From contig JAFEEQ010000011.1 of the NCBI GenBank assembly GCA_018241025.1, positions 124,001-188,000 on the forward strand: a DNA stretch of 64,000 nucleotides, read 5' to 3'. The position numbers and the translations under genes were made by a program. Of this stretch, positions 16,560 through 25,248 are shown piece by piece. The stretch is from Pseudomonadota bacterium (GTDB taxonomy: Bacteria > Pseudomonadota > Alphaproteobacteria > Micropepsales > Micropepsaceae). The notes under the pieces are model-generated. The model searched no databases. It saw only the letters and a program-made list of their open reading frames with translations, and had not been told where the DNA came from. Numbering within the stretch: the first letter of the stretch is position 1; the number at the start of each line of letters is the position of its first letter.

Positions 16560-17440
16560 ACTTTGTCCTTATCGTTTGCTGAGCGAATCTGCCCGCGGAT
16601 CGCATCCCACTCCGCATCGCCGAGCGCGGCGAGGCGCGAGAAGTTCCCGCCAGCCGCGAGATGCATGCCGCCGTCGATCGCGATCGTCTGGCCGGTAAGA
16701 TATTCGCAGCCATCCGCCATCAGGAACGCGGCGAGGTTGGCGAGTTCCACCATCTCGCCGTTGCGCGCCATGCCCGCGGTCATGCGCGCGGCTGCTTCGT
16801 TGTTGCCGGAGGCGGCCGGGTTCAGGCGTTCCCAGGCACCCTTGGTCGGGAAAGGTCCGGGCGCTATGGCATTGAAGCGGATGCCGTGCGGACCCCATTC
16901 GGCGGCCAGCGACTTCGTCATGATGTTGAGGCCAGCTTTCGACATTGCCGAGGGAACGGTGAACGGACCGCCGTTCCAGATCCAGGTGGTGAGGATCGAG
17001 ATCACGCTCGCCTTCTTCTGCTCCTCGATCCAACGCTTGCCGCAGGCCAGCGTGACGTAGAATGAGCCGCGGAAGACGATGTCGGAGATCGCGTTGAAGC
17101 CGCGCGGCGACAGATCCTTGGTGCGCGAGATGAAATTGCCCGCCGCATTGTTGACGAGGCCCGACAGCGCGCCACCATCGGCCCAGATCGTACCGACCAT
17201 TTCATCGACGGCTTCGGCCACGCGGATATCGCAGGCGATGCCGGAGACTTTCGATCCGGTCGCGTCGGCGATCCGCTTCGCGGTCTCGTCCAGCACGCCC
17301 TTGCGCCGGCCACAGATGTAGACGGTCGCGCCGAGCTGGGCATAGGCCTCGGCCATGACTTCGCCGAGCCCGGTTCCACCGCCGGTCACCAGGATGCGCT
17401 TGCCCTTCAGAATACCGTCTTTGAGCATAAGGTCGTACAT
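16544..17440 (-). CDS. SDR-family 2,4-dienoyl-CoA reductase-like protein
   Basis: A 298-residue SDR starting at ATG 17440 with GGGAGGA 8-14 nt upstream. NADP site: VTGGGTGLGEVMAEAY; NNAAGNF follows. It resembles human DECR1 along most of its length as I recall it: VPSAMSKAGLNIMTKSLAAE, RFNAIAPGPFPTKGAW, VELANLAAFL and a C-terminal region with GNFSRL. These enzymes reduce 2,4-dienoyl-CoA during breakdown of polyunsaturated fatty acids. The active-site lysine is kept, but the position of DECR1 Tyr199 seems to be Trp (in LTTWIWNGG). It is divergent from the helicase gene. Confidence 0.82.
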   Translation of the reverse strand: MYDLMLKDGILKGKRILVTGGGTGLGEVMAEAYAQLGATVYICGRRKGVLDETAKRIADATGSKVSGIACDIRVAEAVDEMVGTIWADGGALSGLVNNAAGNFISRTKDLSPRGFNAISDIVFRGSFYVTLACGKRWIEEQKKASVISILTTWIWNGGPFTVPSAMSKAGLNIMTKSLAAEWGPHGIRFNAIAPGPFPTKGAWERLNPAASGNNEAAARMTAGMARNGEMVELANLAAFLMADGCEYLTGQTIAIDGGMHLAAGGNFSRLAALGDAEWDAIRGQIRSANDKDKVQRSV

Positions 17441-17500
17441 GATCTGTTCCTCCCGAAAACTTTGAGGCACAGTAGGGTCGATGGAGCCCGAAAAGCAAAA

Positions 17501-20110
17501 ATGACGGCAGGGAAAGCCGCAAGCGCAACACGGTCCTCCCCCGTCGTTACGGGGGAGGTGGCTCGCCGCGTCAGCGGCGAGACGAAGGGGGTCAGCTCGG
17601 AGCCCGCCCCCTCCACCATCGCTTCGCGATGGTCCCCCTCCCCCGTAACGACGGGGGAGGAACTGCCAGCGCTCTTCTCCGCCTGGTTCGCTTCGCGCGG
17701 CTGGTCGATCCGCCCGCATCAATCTGCGCTCGTCGAACACGCGTCGCGCGGCGACTCTGTGTTGCTCGTCGCGCCCACCGGCGGCGGCAAGACGCTCGCA
17801 GGGTTTCTCCCCAGCCTGATCGACCTCGCCGGCCAGTCCGCGCGCCGCGCCGCAAAGCTGCACACGCTCTACATCTCGCCGCTCAAAGCCCTCGCGGTCG
17901 ACGTCGCCCGCAATCTCGAAGCGCCGGTGGCCGAGATGGGCCTTCCGATCCGTGTCGAGACCCGCACCGGCGACACCCCGGCCTCGCGCCGCACGCGCCA
18001 ACGTCATCGCCCGCCGGACATCCTGCTCACCACGCCGGAACAGCTCGCGCTTCTCGTTGCCCAGCAGGGCGCAACGACGATGTTTGCGGATCTCAAGACC
18101 GTGGTGCTCGACGAGCTGCATGCGATGTACAATTCCAAGCGCGGCGACCTGCTCGCGCTCGGCCTGGCGCGCCTCAAGACCATCGCGCCCAACCATCGCC
18201 GGGTCGGCCTGTCGGCGACGGTCGCCGATCCGGCGCCGCTCCAGCGCTATCTCGTGCCGCAACCGCTCGCCGGAGAGGCGCGCGCCGAACTGGTGCTCGG
18301 CAAGCCCGGCGCGCCGCCGCGGATCGAGATCAGCGCCTCGGAAGAATACGTGCCCTGGCAAGGCCATCTGGCCCGCCATGCGATGGCCGACATCATGGCG
18401 GCGATCAAATCGGCCAGGACCGCGCTCATCTTCGTCAACACCCGCGCCCAGGCGGAGCTGACCTTTCAGTCGCTGTGGCGGATCAATGACGAGAACCTGC
18501 CCATCGCGCTGCATCACGGCAGCCTCGCGCCACAGCAGCGCCGGAAAGTGGAAGCCGCGATGAGCCGCGGCCTGTTGCGCGGCGTGGTCTGCACCTCGAC
18601 CCTCGATCTCGGTATCGATTGGGGCGCGGTCGACAAGGTGATCTGCGTCGGCGCGCCCAAGGGCGCCGCGCGTCTCGTCCAGCGCATCGGCCGCGCCAAT
18701 CACCGGCTCGACGAATCCAGCCTAGCAGTCCTCGTCCCCGCCAACCGCTTCGAGGTTCTCGAATGCAACGCCGCGCGCGACGCGGTGTTGGCGGGCGAAC
18801 TCGATGGCGAGCGTCTCAAGCGCGGCAGTCTCGATGTGCTGGCTCAGCACATCCTCGGCACCGCCGCGGCGCGGCCCTTCGATGCCGATGTGCTTTATGC
18901 CGAAGCGCGTTCCGCCTCGCCCTATACGCATCTGACGCGCGAGGATTTCGACAAGGTGCTCGATTTCGTCGCCACCGGCGGCTACGCACTCAAGCGCTAC
19001 GACCGCTATGCCAAGCTGCGCCGGACACCGGAAGGCCTCTGGCGCATCGCCCATCCGCGCCTCGCCCAGCAATACCGCATGAATGTCGGCGTTATCGTCG
19101 AAGAGCCGATGATCGACATCCGTCTCCAGGCCAGGGGACGGCCCACGGGCGCCGGCGGCCGCGTGCTCGGCCAGCTCGAGGAATACTTCGTCGAGCAGCT
19201 TGTGCCCGGCGACACCTTCGTTTTCTCCGGACATATCCTGCGCTTCGAAGGCATGCGCGATGATGGCGCTTATGTTTCGAAGACGGCGGAGGCTCAGGCG
19301 CAGATTCCGTCCTACAATGGTGGAAAGTTTCCGCTCTCGACCTTCCTCGCCGAGCGCGTGCGCGAGATGGTCTCGACGCCCGAGCGCTGGGATTTCCTGC
19401 CCGGTCCGGTCGGCGAGTGGCTGCGGATGCAGGAGTTTCGCTCGGTGATCCCGAAGCCCGGCCAGCTGTTGGTCGAGACCTTCCCGCGCGGCTCCAAGGA
19501 ATATCTTGTCTGCTATCCCTTCGAAGGCCGTCTCGCGCATCAGACGCTGGGCATGCTGCTCACTCGTCGGCTCGAACGCCTGCGTCTGCGCCCGCTCGGC
19601 TTCGTCGCCAACGAATATGCGCTTGCCGTCTGGGGCTTGCGCGACATGGGCGGCGCCGACATGGACGCGCTGTTCGACGAGGACATGCTGGGCGACGATC
19701 TCGATGCCTGGCTTCGGGAGTCGAGCCTCTACAAACGCACCTTCCGCAATTGCGCGATCATCTCCGGCCTGATCGAGCGGCGCGATCCGCGCGGCGAGAA
19801 AACCGGGCGCCAGGTCACTTTCTCTTCGGACCTGATCTACGATGTGCTGCGCGAGCACGAACCGGATCACATCCTGCTGCGCGCCACCTATGAGGATGCC
19901 GGCTCCGGCCTGCTCGACATCGCGCGCCTCGCCGATATGCTCAAGCGGGTGAAGAATCGGATCGTGACGCGGCGCCTCGAACGGGTTTCGCCGCTCGCGG
20001 TGCCGGCGCTGCTCGAGATCTCAAAGGAAATGGTCGCCGGCGAGGCGCATGAGGACATCCTCCATGAAGCCGAGGCGTCGCTGATCGAGGAAGCCATGCG
20101 TGTCGATTGA
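17501..20110 (+). CDS. ligase-associated DNA damage response DEXH-box helicase (Lhr-like)
   Basis: About 869 residues from ATG 17501 (an upstream ATG at 17462 is also in frame). Motifs: Q-like RPHQSALVEHA, Walker A APTGGGKTLAG, STPEQ-type LLTTPEQLALL, DELHAMYNSKRGD (motif II), SATVADPAP (III), VCTSTLDLGIDWG (V) and QRIGRANHR (VI), followed by the Lhr winged-helix and C-terminal core. Lhr proteins are 3'-5' translocating DNA helicases; this subgroup travels with an ATP-dependent ligase, an exonuclease and PdeM. Only PdeM is nearby. The first 50 or so codons come from a palindromic repeat inserted in frame. Confidence 0.92.
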   Translation: MTAGKAASATRSSPVVTGEVARRVSGETKGVSSEPAPSTIASRWSPSPVTTGEELPALFSAWFASRGWSIRPHQSALVEHASRGDSVLLVAPTGGGKTLAGFLPSLIDLAGQSARRAAKLHTLYISPLKALAVDVARNLEAPVAEMGLPIRVETRTGDTPASRRTRQRHRPPDILLTTPEQLALLVAQQGATTMFADLKTVVLDELHAMYNSKRGDLLALGLARLKTIAPNHRRVGLSATVADPAPLQRYLVPQPLAGEARAELVLGKPGAPPRIEISASEEYVPWQGHLARHAMADIMAAIKSARTALIFVNTRAQAELTFQSLWRINDENLPIALHHGSLAPQQRRKVEAAMSRGLLRGVVCTSTLDLGIDWGAVDKVICVGAPKGAARLVQRIGRANHRLDESSLAVLVPANRFEVLECNAARDAVLAGELDGERLKRGSLDVLAQHILGTAAARPFDADVLYAEARSASPYTHLTREDFDKVLDFVATGGYALKRYDRYAKLRRTPEGLWRIAHPRLAQQYRMNVGVIVEEPMIDIRLQARGRPTGAGGRVLGQLEEYFVEQLVPGDTFVFSGHILRFEGMRDDGAYVSKTAEAQAQIPSYNGGKFPLSTFLAERVREMVSTPERWDFLPGPVGEWLRMQEFRSVIPKPGQLLVETFPRGSKEYLVCYPFEGRLAHQTLGMLLTRRLERLRLRPLGFVANEYALAVWGLRDMGGADMDALFDEDMLGDDLDAWLRESSLYKRTFRNCAIISGLIERRDPRGEKTGRQVTFSSDLIYDVLREHEPDHILLRATYEDAGSGLLDIARLADMLKRVKNRIVTRRLERVSPLAVPALLEISKEMVAGEAHEDILHEAEASLIEEAMRVD
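17535..17660. repeat. 126-nt composite palindromic element inside the helicase 5' coding region
   Basis: Outer arms of 24 nt (17535-17558 and 17637-17660) are exact reverse complements, and each is itself nearly palindromic. Inside are smaller hairpins (17562-17581, CTCGCCGC/GCGGCGAG; and CCATCGC/GCGATGG near 17614-17631). The element length is 42 codons and leaves the helicase frame open. This is the pattern of palindromic elements that insert into protein genes. Confidence 0.88.
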
Positions 20111-20119
20111 GGTCCCGGA

Positions 20120-20161
20120 GCGCAATTCGGAAAAGTGGAAGCCGGTTTTCCGTAAAATTGC
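20120..20161. repeat. palindromic repeat between helicase and pdeM genes
   Basis: CGCAATT..AATTGCG outer arms and CGGAAAA..TTTTCCG inner arms form a long imperfect stem-loop. The sequence resembles a family of elements I know from alphaproteobacterial intergenic regions. It sits 9 nt after the helicase stop and 36 nt before the pdeM start. Confidence 0.75.
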
Positions 20162-20197
20162 GCGACAATCAAAGAGTCCATCGAGTGGTCCGTTTTC

Positions 20198-20905
20198 ATG
20201 AAACCGGACCTATCGATGGAGGTGTTTGCCGAGGTCAATGGCGAAGTCCTGATGCTCGATCCCGCCGGTGCGCTGTGGTGGCCGGTGGAGCGGACGCTCG
20301 TCTTCTCCGACATTCACTTCGAGAAAGGCTCAGCTTATGCCCGCATGGGCGCGCTGATCCCGCCTTACGACACCCGCGCCACGCTGAAGCGCATGGCCGC
20401 GCTGATCGACCGCTACGCCCCGGCGCGCGTGATCGCACTCGGCGACTCGTTTCACGACATGGACGCGCCGGACCGTCTCGACGCCGAAGAACGCGCGATG
20501 CTCGCATCCATGGTCGGCGCGACGGAGTGGATATGGATCGAAGGCAATCACGATCCCCATCCGCCGGCCTGGCTCGGCGGCACGGTCACCGCCGAGGTCG
20601 CGCTGCGCGGTCTCCTCTTCCGGCACGAGCCGCAATTCCTCTTCCGTCCCGGCGAGATCGCGGGTCACCTACACCCGTGCCATACCGTCTCACGGAGCGG
20701 TCGCTCGCTGCGCCGCCGCTGTTTCGCGACTGATGGTGCGCGGATGGTGATGCCGGCCTTTGGCGCCTATGCCGGCGGGCTCGATGTCCATGACGAAGCG
20801 ATCTCGTCGCTGTTTGCCGACGCCTTCGCGGCCTACATGCTGGGCAATCGCCGGGTCTATGCCGTGGCGGCGCGCGGCGTGCCGAAGATCCGTCGCCGGG
20901 TTTAG
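20198..20905 (+). CDS. pdeM: ligase-associated DNA damage response endonuclease PdeM
   Basis: A 235-residue metallophosphoesterase with the full motif set: DIHFEKG, GDSFHD, GNHD and GHLHP, which bind two metal ions. PdeM-type proteins accompany the Lhr-like helicase and an ATP-dependent ligase in a DNA repair cluster; the ligase and exonuclease are not in this window. ATG 20198 has little ribosome-binding sequence; ATG 20216 is an alternative six codons in. It is convergent with the following gene; the stops overlap at 20902-20905. Confidence 0.92.
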   Translation: MKPDLSMEVFAEVNGEVLMLDPAGALWWPVERTLVFSDIHFEKGSAYARMGALIPPYDTRATLKRMAALIDRYAPARVIALGDSFHDMDAPDRLDAEERAMLASMVGATEWIWIEGNHDPHPPAWLGGTVTAEVALRGLLFRHEPQFLFRPGEIAGHLHPCHTVSRSGRSLRRRCFATDGARMVMPAFGAYAGGLDVHDEAISSLFADAFAAYMLGNRRVYAVAARGVPKIRRRV

Positions 20906-21648
20906 TCCGCCCGCCGGAATACCAGCGACGAGATCCAGCCCAGCACCAGCGCCATGAAAACCGTCGAGAGGCCGTAAGAGAGCGGCGAGCTAAGGGCGAA
21001 ATTGTGCAGCCGGCGCTCGAGCCCCGTCTGGTCGACGAAGAGCGGCGTCGATTGTGCGCTGATCACGTTGCCGTCGCGAAAGAGGTAGACCACGACGTTG
21101 TACTGGCCGCGCGGCACGCCAGCCGGCACCGGAATGCGCGCCCGGAACAGGGTCGGAAACTGGAAGACCACGCCGTAGGGCGACTCGCCGTAGAGCCCCT
21201 CGATCTTCTTGTGGCGGATCAGCGCCTGGCGGAACGGTTCGGCGTAGTGGTGGCTGACGATCTGGCCCGGCACGATCGCATCCAGGCCGATCTCGTAACG
21301 CTCCAGCGTGAACGACGCCGCGATCTTGTCCAGTGGCCGTGTGCTCGCGATGTAGTAGTAGGACGGCATGGCGAGCAGCTTGGCCTGGTCGCGGTTGATC
21401 CAGATGCCCGCGACCCACTGCTTCTGCCGCACCGTCATGTTGGCGTCGGGTCCGCGCACGATCACCACGACGTCGTCGACGCCGGTCGGTTCGGGATTTT
21501 CGATCGCGCCGTAGACGACGATATCGGTGCCGGTATAGCTCGAATTGATCTCGACGGTGTCCTGCGAGATGCCGGACACCAGATTCTCCGCCGCATCCGC
21601 CGGGACGGTGAGCGCGACGAGCGCGAGCGCGGCGGCCAGCCTTCTCAC
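20902..21648 (-). CDS. TIGR02186 (Alph_Pro_TM) family membrane-anchored protein
   Basis: A 248-residue protein from GTG 21648, which overlaps the transporter stop as GTGA. It has a signal peptide (residues 1-20), an extracytoplasmic beta-rich domain and one C-terminal transmembrane helix ending in RRAD. The family is an alphaproteobacterial group usually found just behind TSUP sulfite exporter-type transporters, as here, so it is probably an accessory of that transporter. Molecular role unknown. Confidence 0.88.
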   Translation of the reverse strand: MRRLAAALALVALTVPADAAENLVSGISQDTVEINSSYTGTDIVVYGAIENPEPTGVDDVVVIVRGPDANMTVRQKQWVAGIWINRDQAKLLAMPSYYYIASTRPLDKIAASFTLERYEIGLDAIVPGQIVSHHYAEPFRQALIRHKKIEGLYGESPYGVVFQFPTLFRARIPVPAGVPRGQYNVVVYLFRDGNVISAQSTPLFVDQTGLERRLHNFALSSPLSYGLSTVFMALVLGWISSLVFRRAD

Positions 21649-22559
21649 CGCATCACCGTGGTCACGGAATAGAGATCGTCCGGTTTCAGCACGAGGCCGA
21701 GGAAGAGGCGCAGCCCCACCGCCAGCACGAGCAGCGCCAGCAGCAGGCGAAGCTGTTCGCCGCGCAACCGCGCCCCGATCCGCACGCCGAACTGCGCGCC
21801 GATCACGCCTCCCAGGATGAGGAACATCGCCAGCACGATGTCGACGGAGAAGTTCGCCGTCGCCTGCAGGATCGTCGTCGCCGCCGTGACGATGATGATC
21901 TGGAACAGCGAAGTGCCCATGACGACATTGGTCGGCATGCGCAGCATGTAGATCATCGCCGGCACGATCACGAAGCCGCCGCCGATGCCCATGATCGCCG
22001 ACAGGGTGCCGACGCAGAAGCCGATCACCACCGGCGGTATCACGCTGATATAGAGCCGCGACTCGCGGAAGCGCATCTTCAGCGGCAGGCCGTGCATCCA
22101 CAGATGCGGCGTGTGACGCCGGGCCGGCGCGCCGCTCTGTGTCGCGCGCAGCGTTTCGATGCTCTCCTTGAGCATCAGGCCGCCGACGGTGCCGAGCAGC
22201 AGCACATAGCTTGCCGAAACCAGCAGATCCATCTGGCCGTAGCGGCGCATCACGGTGAAGAGCCAGACGCCGGTCGCGGTGCCGGCGAGGCCGCCAGCCG
22301 CCATCACCGCGCCCATTTTCAGGTCGAGCGCACGCTTGCGCCATTGCGCGATGGCACCGGAGATCGACGAGGCGGTGATGTGGCTCGATGTCGTCGCCAC
22401 CGCGACCTCCGGCGGCACGCCGTAGAAGATGAGCATCGGGGTGAGAAGGAAGCCGCCGCCGACCCCGAACATGCCCGACAGAAATCCGATCGCGCCGCCC
22501 ATCCCTAAGATGATCAGCCAATGGACCGACATCTCGGCGATGGGCAGGTAGATTTCCAT
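21645..22559 (-). CDS. TSUP-family (TauE/SafE-like) transporter
   Basis: A 304-residue inner-membrane protein of the sulfite exporter TauE/SafE family. Two internally related halves start with the family glycine motifs GFLSGMFGVGGGFLLTP and LSAIMGIGGGFVIVPA, each followed by the conserved T-S-S/T-S-L stretch. The substrate may be sulfite or a related anion. It is coupled to the TIGR02186 gene downstream. Confidence 0.9.
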   Translation of the reverse strand: MEIYLPIAEMSVHWLIILGMGGAIGFLSGMFGVGGGFLLTPMLIFYGVPPEVAVATTSSHITASSISGAIAQWRKRALDLKMGAVMAAGGLAGTATGVWLFTVMRRYGQMDLLVSASYVLLLGTVGGLMLKESIETLRATQSGAPARRHTPHLWMHGLPLKMRFRESRLYISVIPPVVIGFCVGTLSAIMGIGGGFVIVPAMIYMLRMPTNVVMGTSLFQIIIVTAATTILQATANFSVDIVLAMFLILGGVIGAQFGVRIGARLRGEQLRLLLALLVLAVGLRLFLGLVLKPDDLYSVTTVMR

Positions 22560-22678
22560 CGAACGCGCAGATCACGGGCAGGATTGACGGAGCGACGCGA
22601 GCTCCACACTGCGCGCGAATGTGCGCGCCGGAGACTCCGGGGTCAACCTTTTGCGGGAAAATTAGAGCGTGCGGCCGC

Positions 22679-25102
22679 TCAGTTCACCACATCGCCCATC
22701 TGCGGCGCGACATTGGCGCGCGGATCGATGGCCTGGGGCTTGAACGCATCGGCAGCGCGCTGCGCGGCGGACTTGTCGTCCGGCGAGATCTGGGTCGCGA
22801 GCGCGTCGATGCGGGCCTTGGACTCAGAGTCGCCGCCGGCCGCCGCGATCGCGTACCACTTGTAGGCATCGATCAGGCTCTGCGGAACGCCCATGCCGCG
22901 CTCGTAGAGCACCGCGAGATTGAACTGCGAGTCCGACAGGCCGAGCGAGGCGGCCTTGGAGAACCAGCGCGCGGCCTCAGAGAGATTCTTCTGCACACCG
23001 GCGCCGGAGGCATAGGCCACGGCGAGATTGTGCATCGCCTTGCGGTTACCGGCCTGCGCGGCCAGCGTGTACCACTTCACGGCCTTGCTGGCGTCGGCCG
23101 GCACGCCGCGGCCGCGCTCGTAAAGCGTGCCCAGGCGGTACTGCGCGACGGCCATACCCTGCTCGGCGGCACGTTCGAGCCACTTGGCGGCATCGGCCTC
23201 GTTCACCGGCACGCCGTCGCCGTCGAGATATTTCAGGCCGACGATGAGCTCGGCCTTGCCGTTGCCGGCATTGGCGAGCTGCGTGAGCTTGTCGAGCGGT
23301 GTCGCCGCGGGTTTGGCAGGCGGCGTCGCGACGGGCGTCACAGTTGCGGCGGCAGCCGCGGGCTTTTCGGGAACGCTATGGACCGGCGCGGGCTTCACCT
23401 CGGTGGTGGCCATGGCCGGCTTGTCGGCCGGCGGCGTATCGCTCGGCGGCAGGACGGCCGGCGGCTTCGGGGCGCCGTTCGGTTTGGGGAAGAGCACGCT
23501 CACCGTGTGCGGCGAGTCCGAGGAGAGCTTCTGGCTCAGCACGGCGCCGGCGGCGATCGCGACGATCGACATCAGGGCGATGATGCCGATCCAGATATAG
23601 GTCTTGCGGCTTGACGGCTTTTCGGCCGGGGCTGCCTCGGCCGCGGCGCCCCAGGAGAAGCCACCGATGCGCGAACCGCGCTCGGCTTCGGCCTGGGCGG
23701 CGGCGGCGCGGGCGGAGCGGCGCGCGGCGGAGAGATAATTGTCCGGCTCGGCCGGTGGTGGCGGCGGCGCGGCCGCGAAGATGTCTTCGCCGAACGGGCT
23801 GTCGGTCGGGAAGGCATTGCCGGAGTCGAAGGCCGGGGCGAACGGATCGGCGCTGACCTGGAAGGGCGCATGCTGGCCCGGTGCTTCGGCAAAGGGCGGG
23901 GCCTCGAAGGCCGGCGCGAAGGGTGAATCCGGCGGCGGGGCAAGCGGCGGCTGGCCCATCGGCTGCGGCTGGCTGAGCGGCGGCTGCGCGAGCATCTCGG
24001 CCGGGCGCGGCGCGCTGAACTGGGCCTTGAGTTCGGCGATCTGCTCGCGCTGGCGCGTCTCGGCGGCCTCGATGCGCTGGGCGAGGCGCTTCAGATTGTC
24101 CTCGATCGCGTCGTCGGGCTTCGAGTCGAAACGGCCGACGATGTCGGACAGCGTGCGTTCGATGCCCTGCAGGCGGCGATCGATCGCCGGATCCGGGCCG
24201 CGCGTCTCCAGCCGCGAAACATTGTCTTCGAGGCGCGCGATGGCACTCGCGGTCTCGGCATCGCGGCGCAGGGCCGCCGCTTCATCGTCCTTGCGCTGCT
24301 CGATGGCGTGCAGCGCCGTGCTCAGCGCTTCGCCGTTTGTGTGCGCGGTGCGTTCGACGGCGCGCAGGCGCTCATCTATGGCCGCGACATGGCTCAGGCG
24401 CTGGTCGAGCTGCGCGATCTGCTGCTCGAGCGCGCGTGTCGAGGCCTCGCCTTCGCTGCGTGTCTGGGACACACGGCCGGCGATGGTTTCGAGATTGCCG
24501 GCGAGCGACGAGATCTGCGTGGCCGACTGGTTCGCCGTCGAAGAGATCTGTTCGGCGAGCCGCGAAAGTCCCTGATGCAGGCCCTTTATCGCATCGCGCG
24601 TGCCGTCGGTGGCCGTCGAGCGTTCGACGCGGTCGAGACGGTCGGCAAGACCCATGACCGATCCGCCGAGTTGATCGAAGGCCTGCGCCTGCTCGCGCGC
24701 GGCGATGTTGATCTCGCTCGCCGCCTGGCTCATGGCGCGATTGTTTTCGCTCTGATTGCGCTCGGCGGTCTCGAGGCGGCGCGCGACGTTGCGCAGCTGC
24801 TCTTCGATCCGGCGATAAACGTCGTTGCTCTGGCTTTCGGAGCGCGCCACGTCGGCGAGCATGTTCTCGGTTTCGCGGCGCGACTGTGCGGCACGAATGT
24901 CGGTCTGCGCGGCATAGCTGCCGTTGGCGGACCATTGTTCACGGGCTGGGGTCATGTCGTCCGGCGTGTCGGAGAAGCTTCGGATAATTCTCCGGGTCAT
25001 CCATTCGCCGACGGACAAGCCTTCCCGACGTGCTGCGGCTCGTGCCGCTTCGCGCGCCTCGGACGGTATACCCGCCACGTTCCAGGGAATGTCAGGCCGC
25101 AT
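22679..25102 (-). CDS. PodJ-like polar protein with coiled coil, one TM helix and Sel1 repeats
   Basis: An 807-residue protein. The N-terminus PWNVAGIPSEAREAARAAAR followed by GLSVGEWM matches the PodJ/DipM-type opening. Residues about 60-370 are a long coiled coil, 380-490 a Pro-rich cytoplasmic linker, 502-522 a transmembrane helix, 523-605 a Pro/Ala periplasmic linker, and 609-760 four Sel1 repeats. In Caulobacter, PodJ organises the new pole and stalked-pole development. This protein stops about 45 residues after the repeats, without the peptidoglycan-binding domain of Caulobacter PodJ. Function by homology only. Confidence 0.82.
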   Translation of the reverse strand: MRPDIPWNVAGIPSEAREAARAAARREGLSVGEWMTRRIIRSFSDTPDDMTPAREQWSANGSYAAQTDIRAAQSRRETENMLADVARSESQSNDVYRRIEEQLRNVARRLETAERNQSENNRAMSQAASEINIAAREQAQAFDQLGGSVMGLADRLDRVERSTATDGTRDAIKGLHQGLSRLAEQISSTANQSATQISSLAGNLETIAGRVSQTRSEGEASTRALEQQIAQLDQRLSHVAAIDERLRAVERTAHTNGEALSTALHAIEQRKDDEAAALRRDAETASAIARLEDNVSRLETRGPDPAIDRRLQGIERTLSDIVGRFDSKPDDAIEDNLKRLAQRIEAAETRQREQIAELKAQFSAPRPAEMLAQPPLSQPQPMGQPPLAPPPDSPFAPAFEAPPFAEAPGQHAPFQVSADPFAPAFDSGNAFPTDSPFGEDIFAAAPPPPPAEPDNYLSAARRSARAAAAQAEAERGSRIGGFSWGAAAEAAPAEKPSSRKTYIWIGIIALMSIVAIAAGAVLSQKLSSDSPHTVSVLFPKPNGAPKPPAVLPPSDTPPADKPAMATTEVKPAPVHSVPEKPAAAAATVTPVATPPAKPAATPLDKLTQLANAGNGKAELIVGLKYLDGDGVPVNEADAAKWLERAAEQGMAVAQYRLGTLYERGRGVPADASKAVKWYTLAAQAGNRKAMHNLAVAYASGAGVQKNLSEAARWFSKAASLGLSDSQFNLAVLYERGMGVPQSLIDAYKWYAIAAAGGDSESKARIDALATQISPDDKSAAQRAADAFKPQAIDPRANVAPQMGDVVN

Positions 25103-25248
25103 TTCGACTCACTTAGCACCACGCCCGCAAAGGAAAGTACTGGCGTCAAGATGTAGTGTAAAGAATGGTTTAGCACCCGTTTGGCGGTGGCCGCTCCGAT
25201 AGTGACCACTTCCGGGACGCAATTTCGCCGATCAGCGTTAATGTGGCG

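Noticed and set aside
17535-17660. CRISPR-like or attachment-site reading of the repeated GC-rich blocks
   Set aside because: There are only two outer arms in opposite orientation with unique sequence between, no spacers of regular length and no cas genes or integrase.
17441-18703. N-terminal extension of the SDR open frame by about 420 codons
   Set aside because: It runs antisense through the helicase gene; the real start at 17440 has a good ribosome-binding site and fits the SDR fold.
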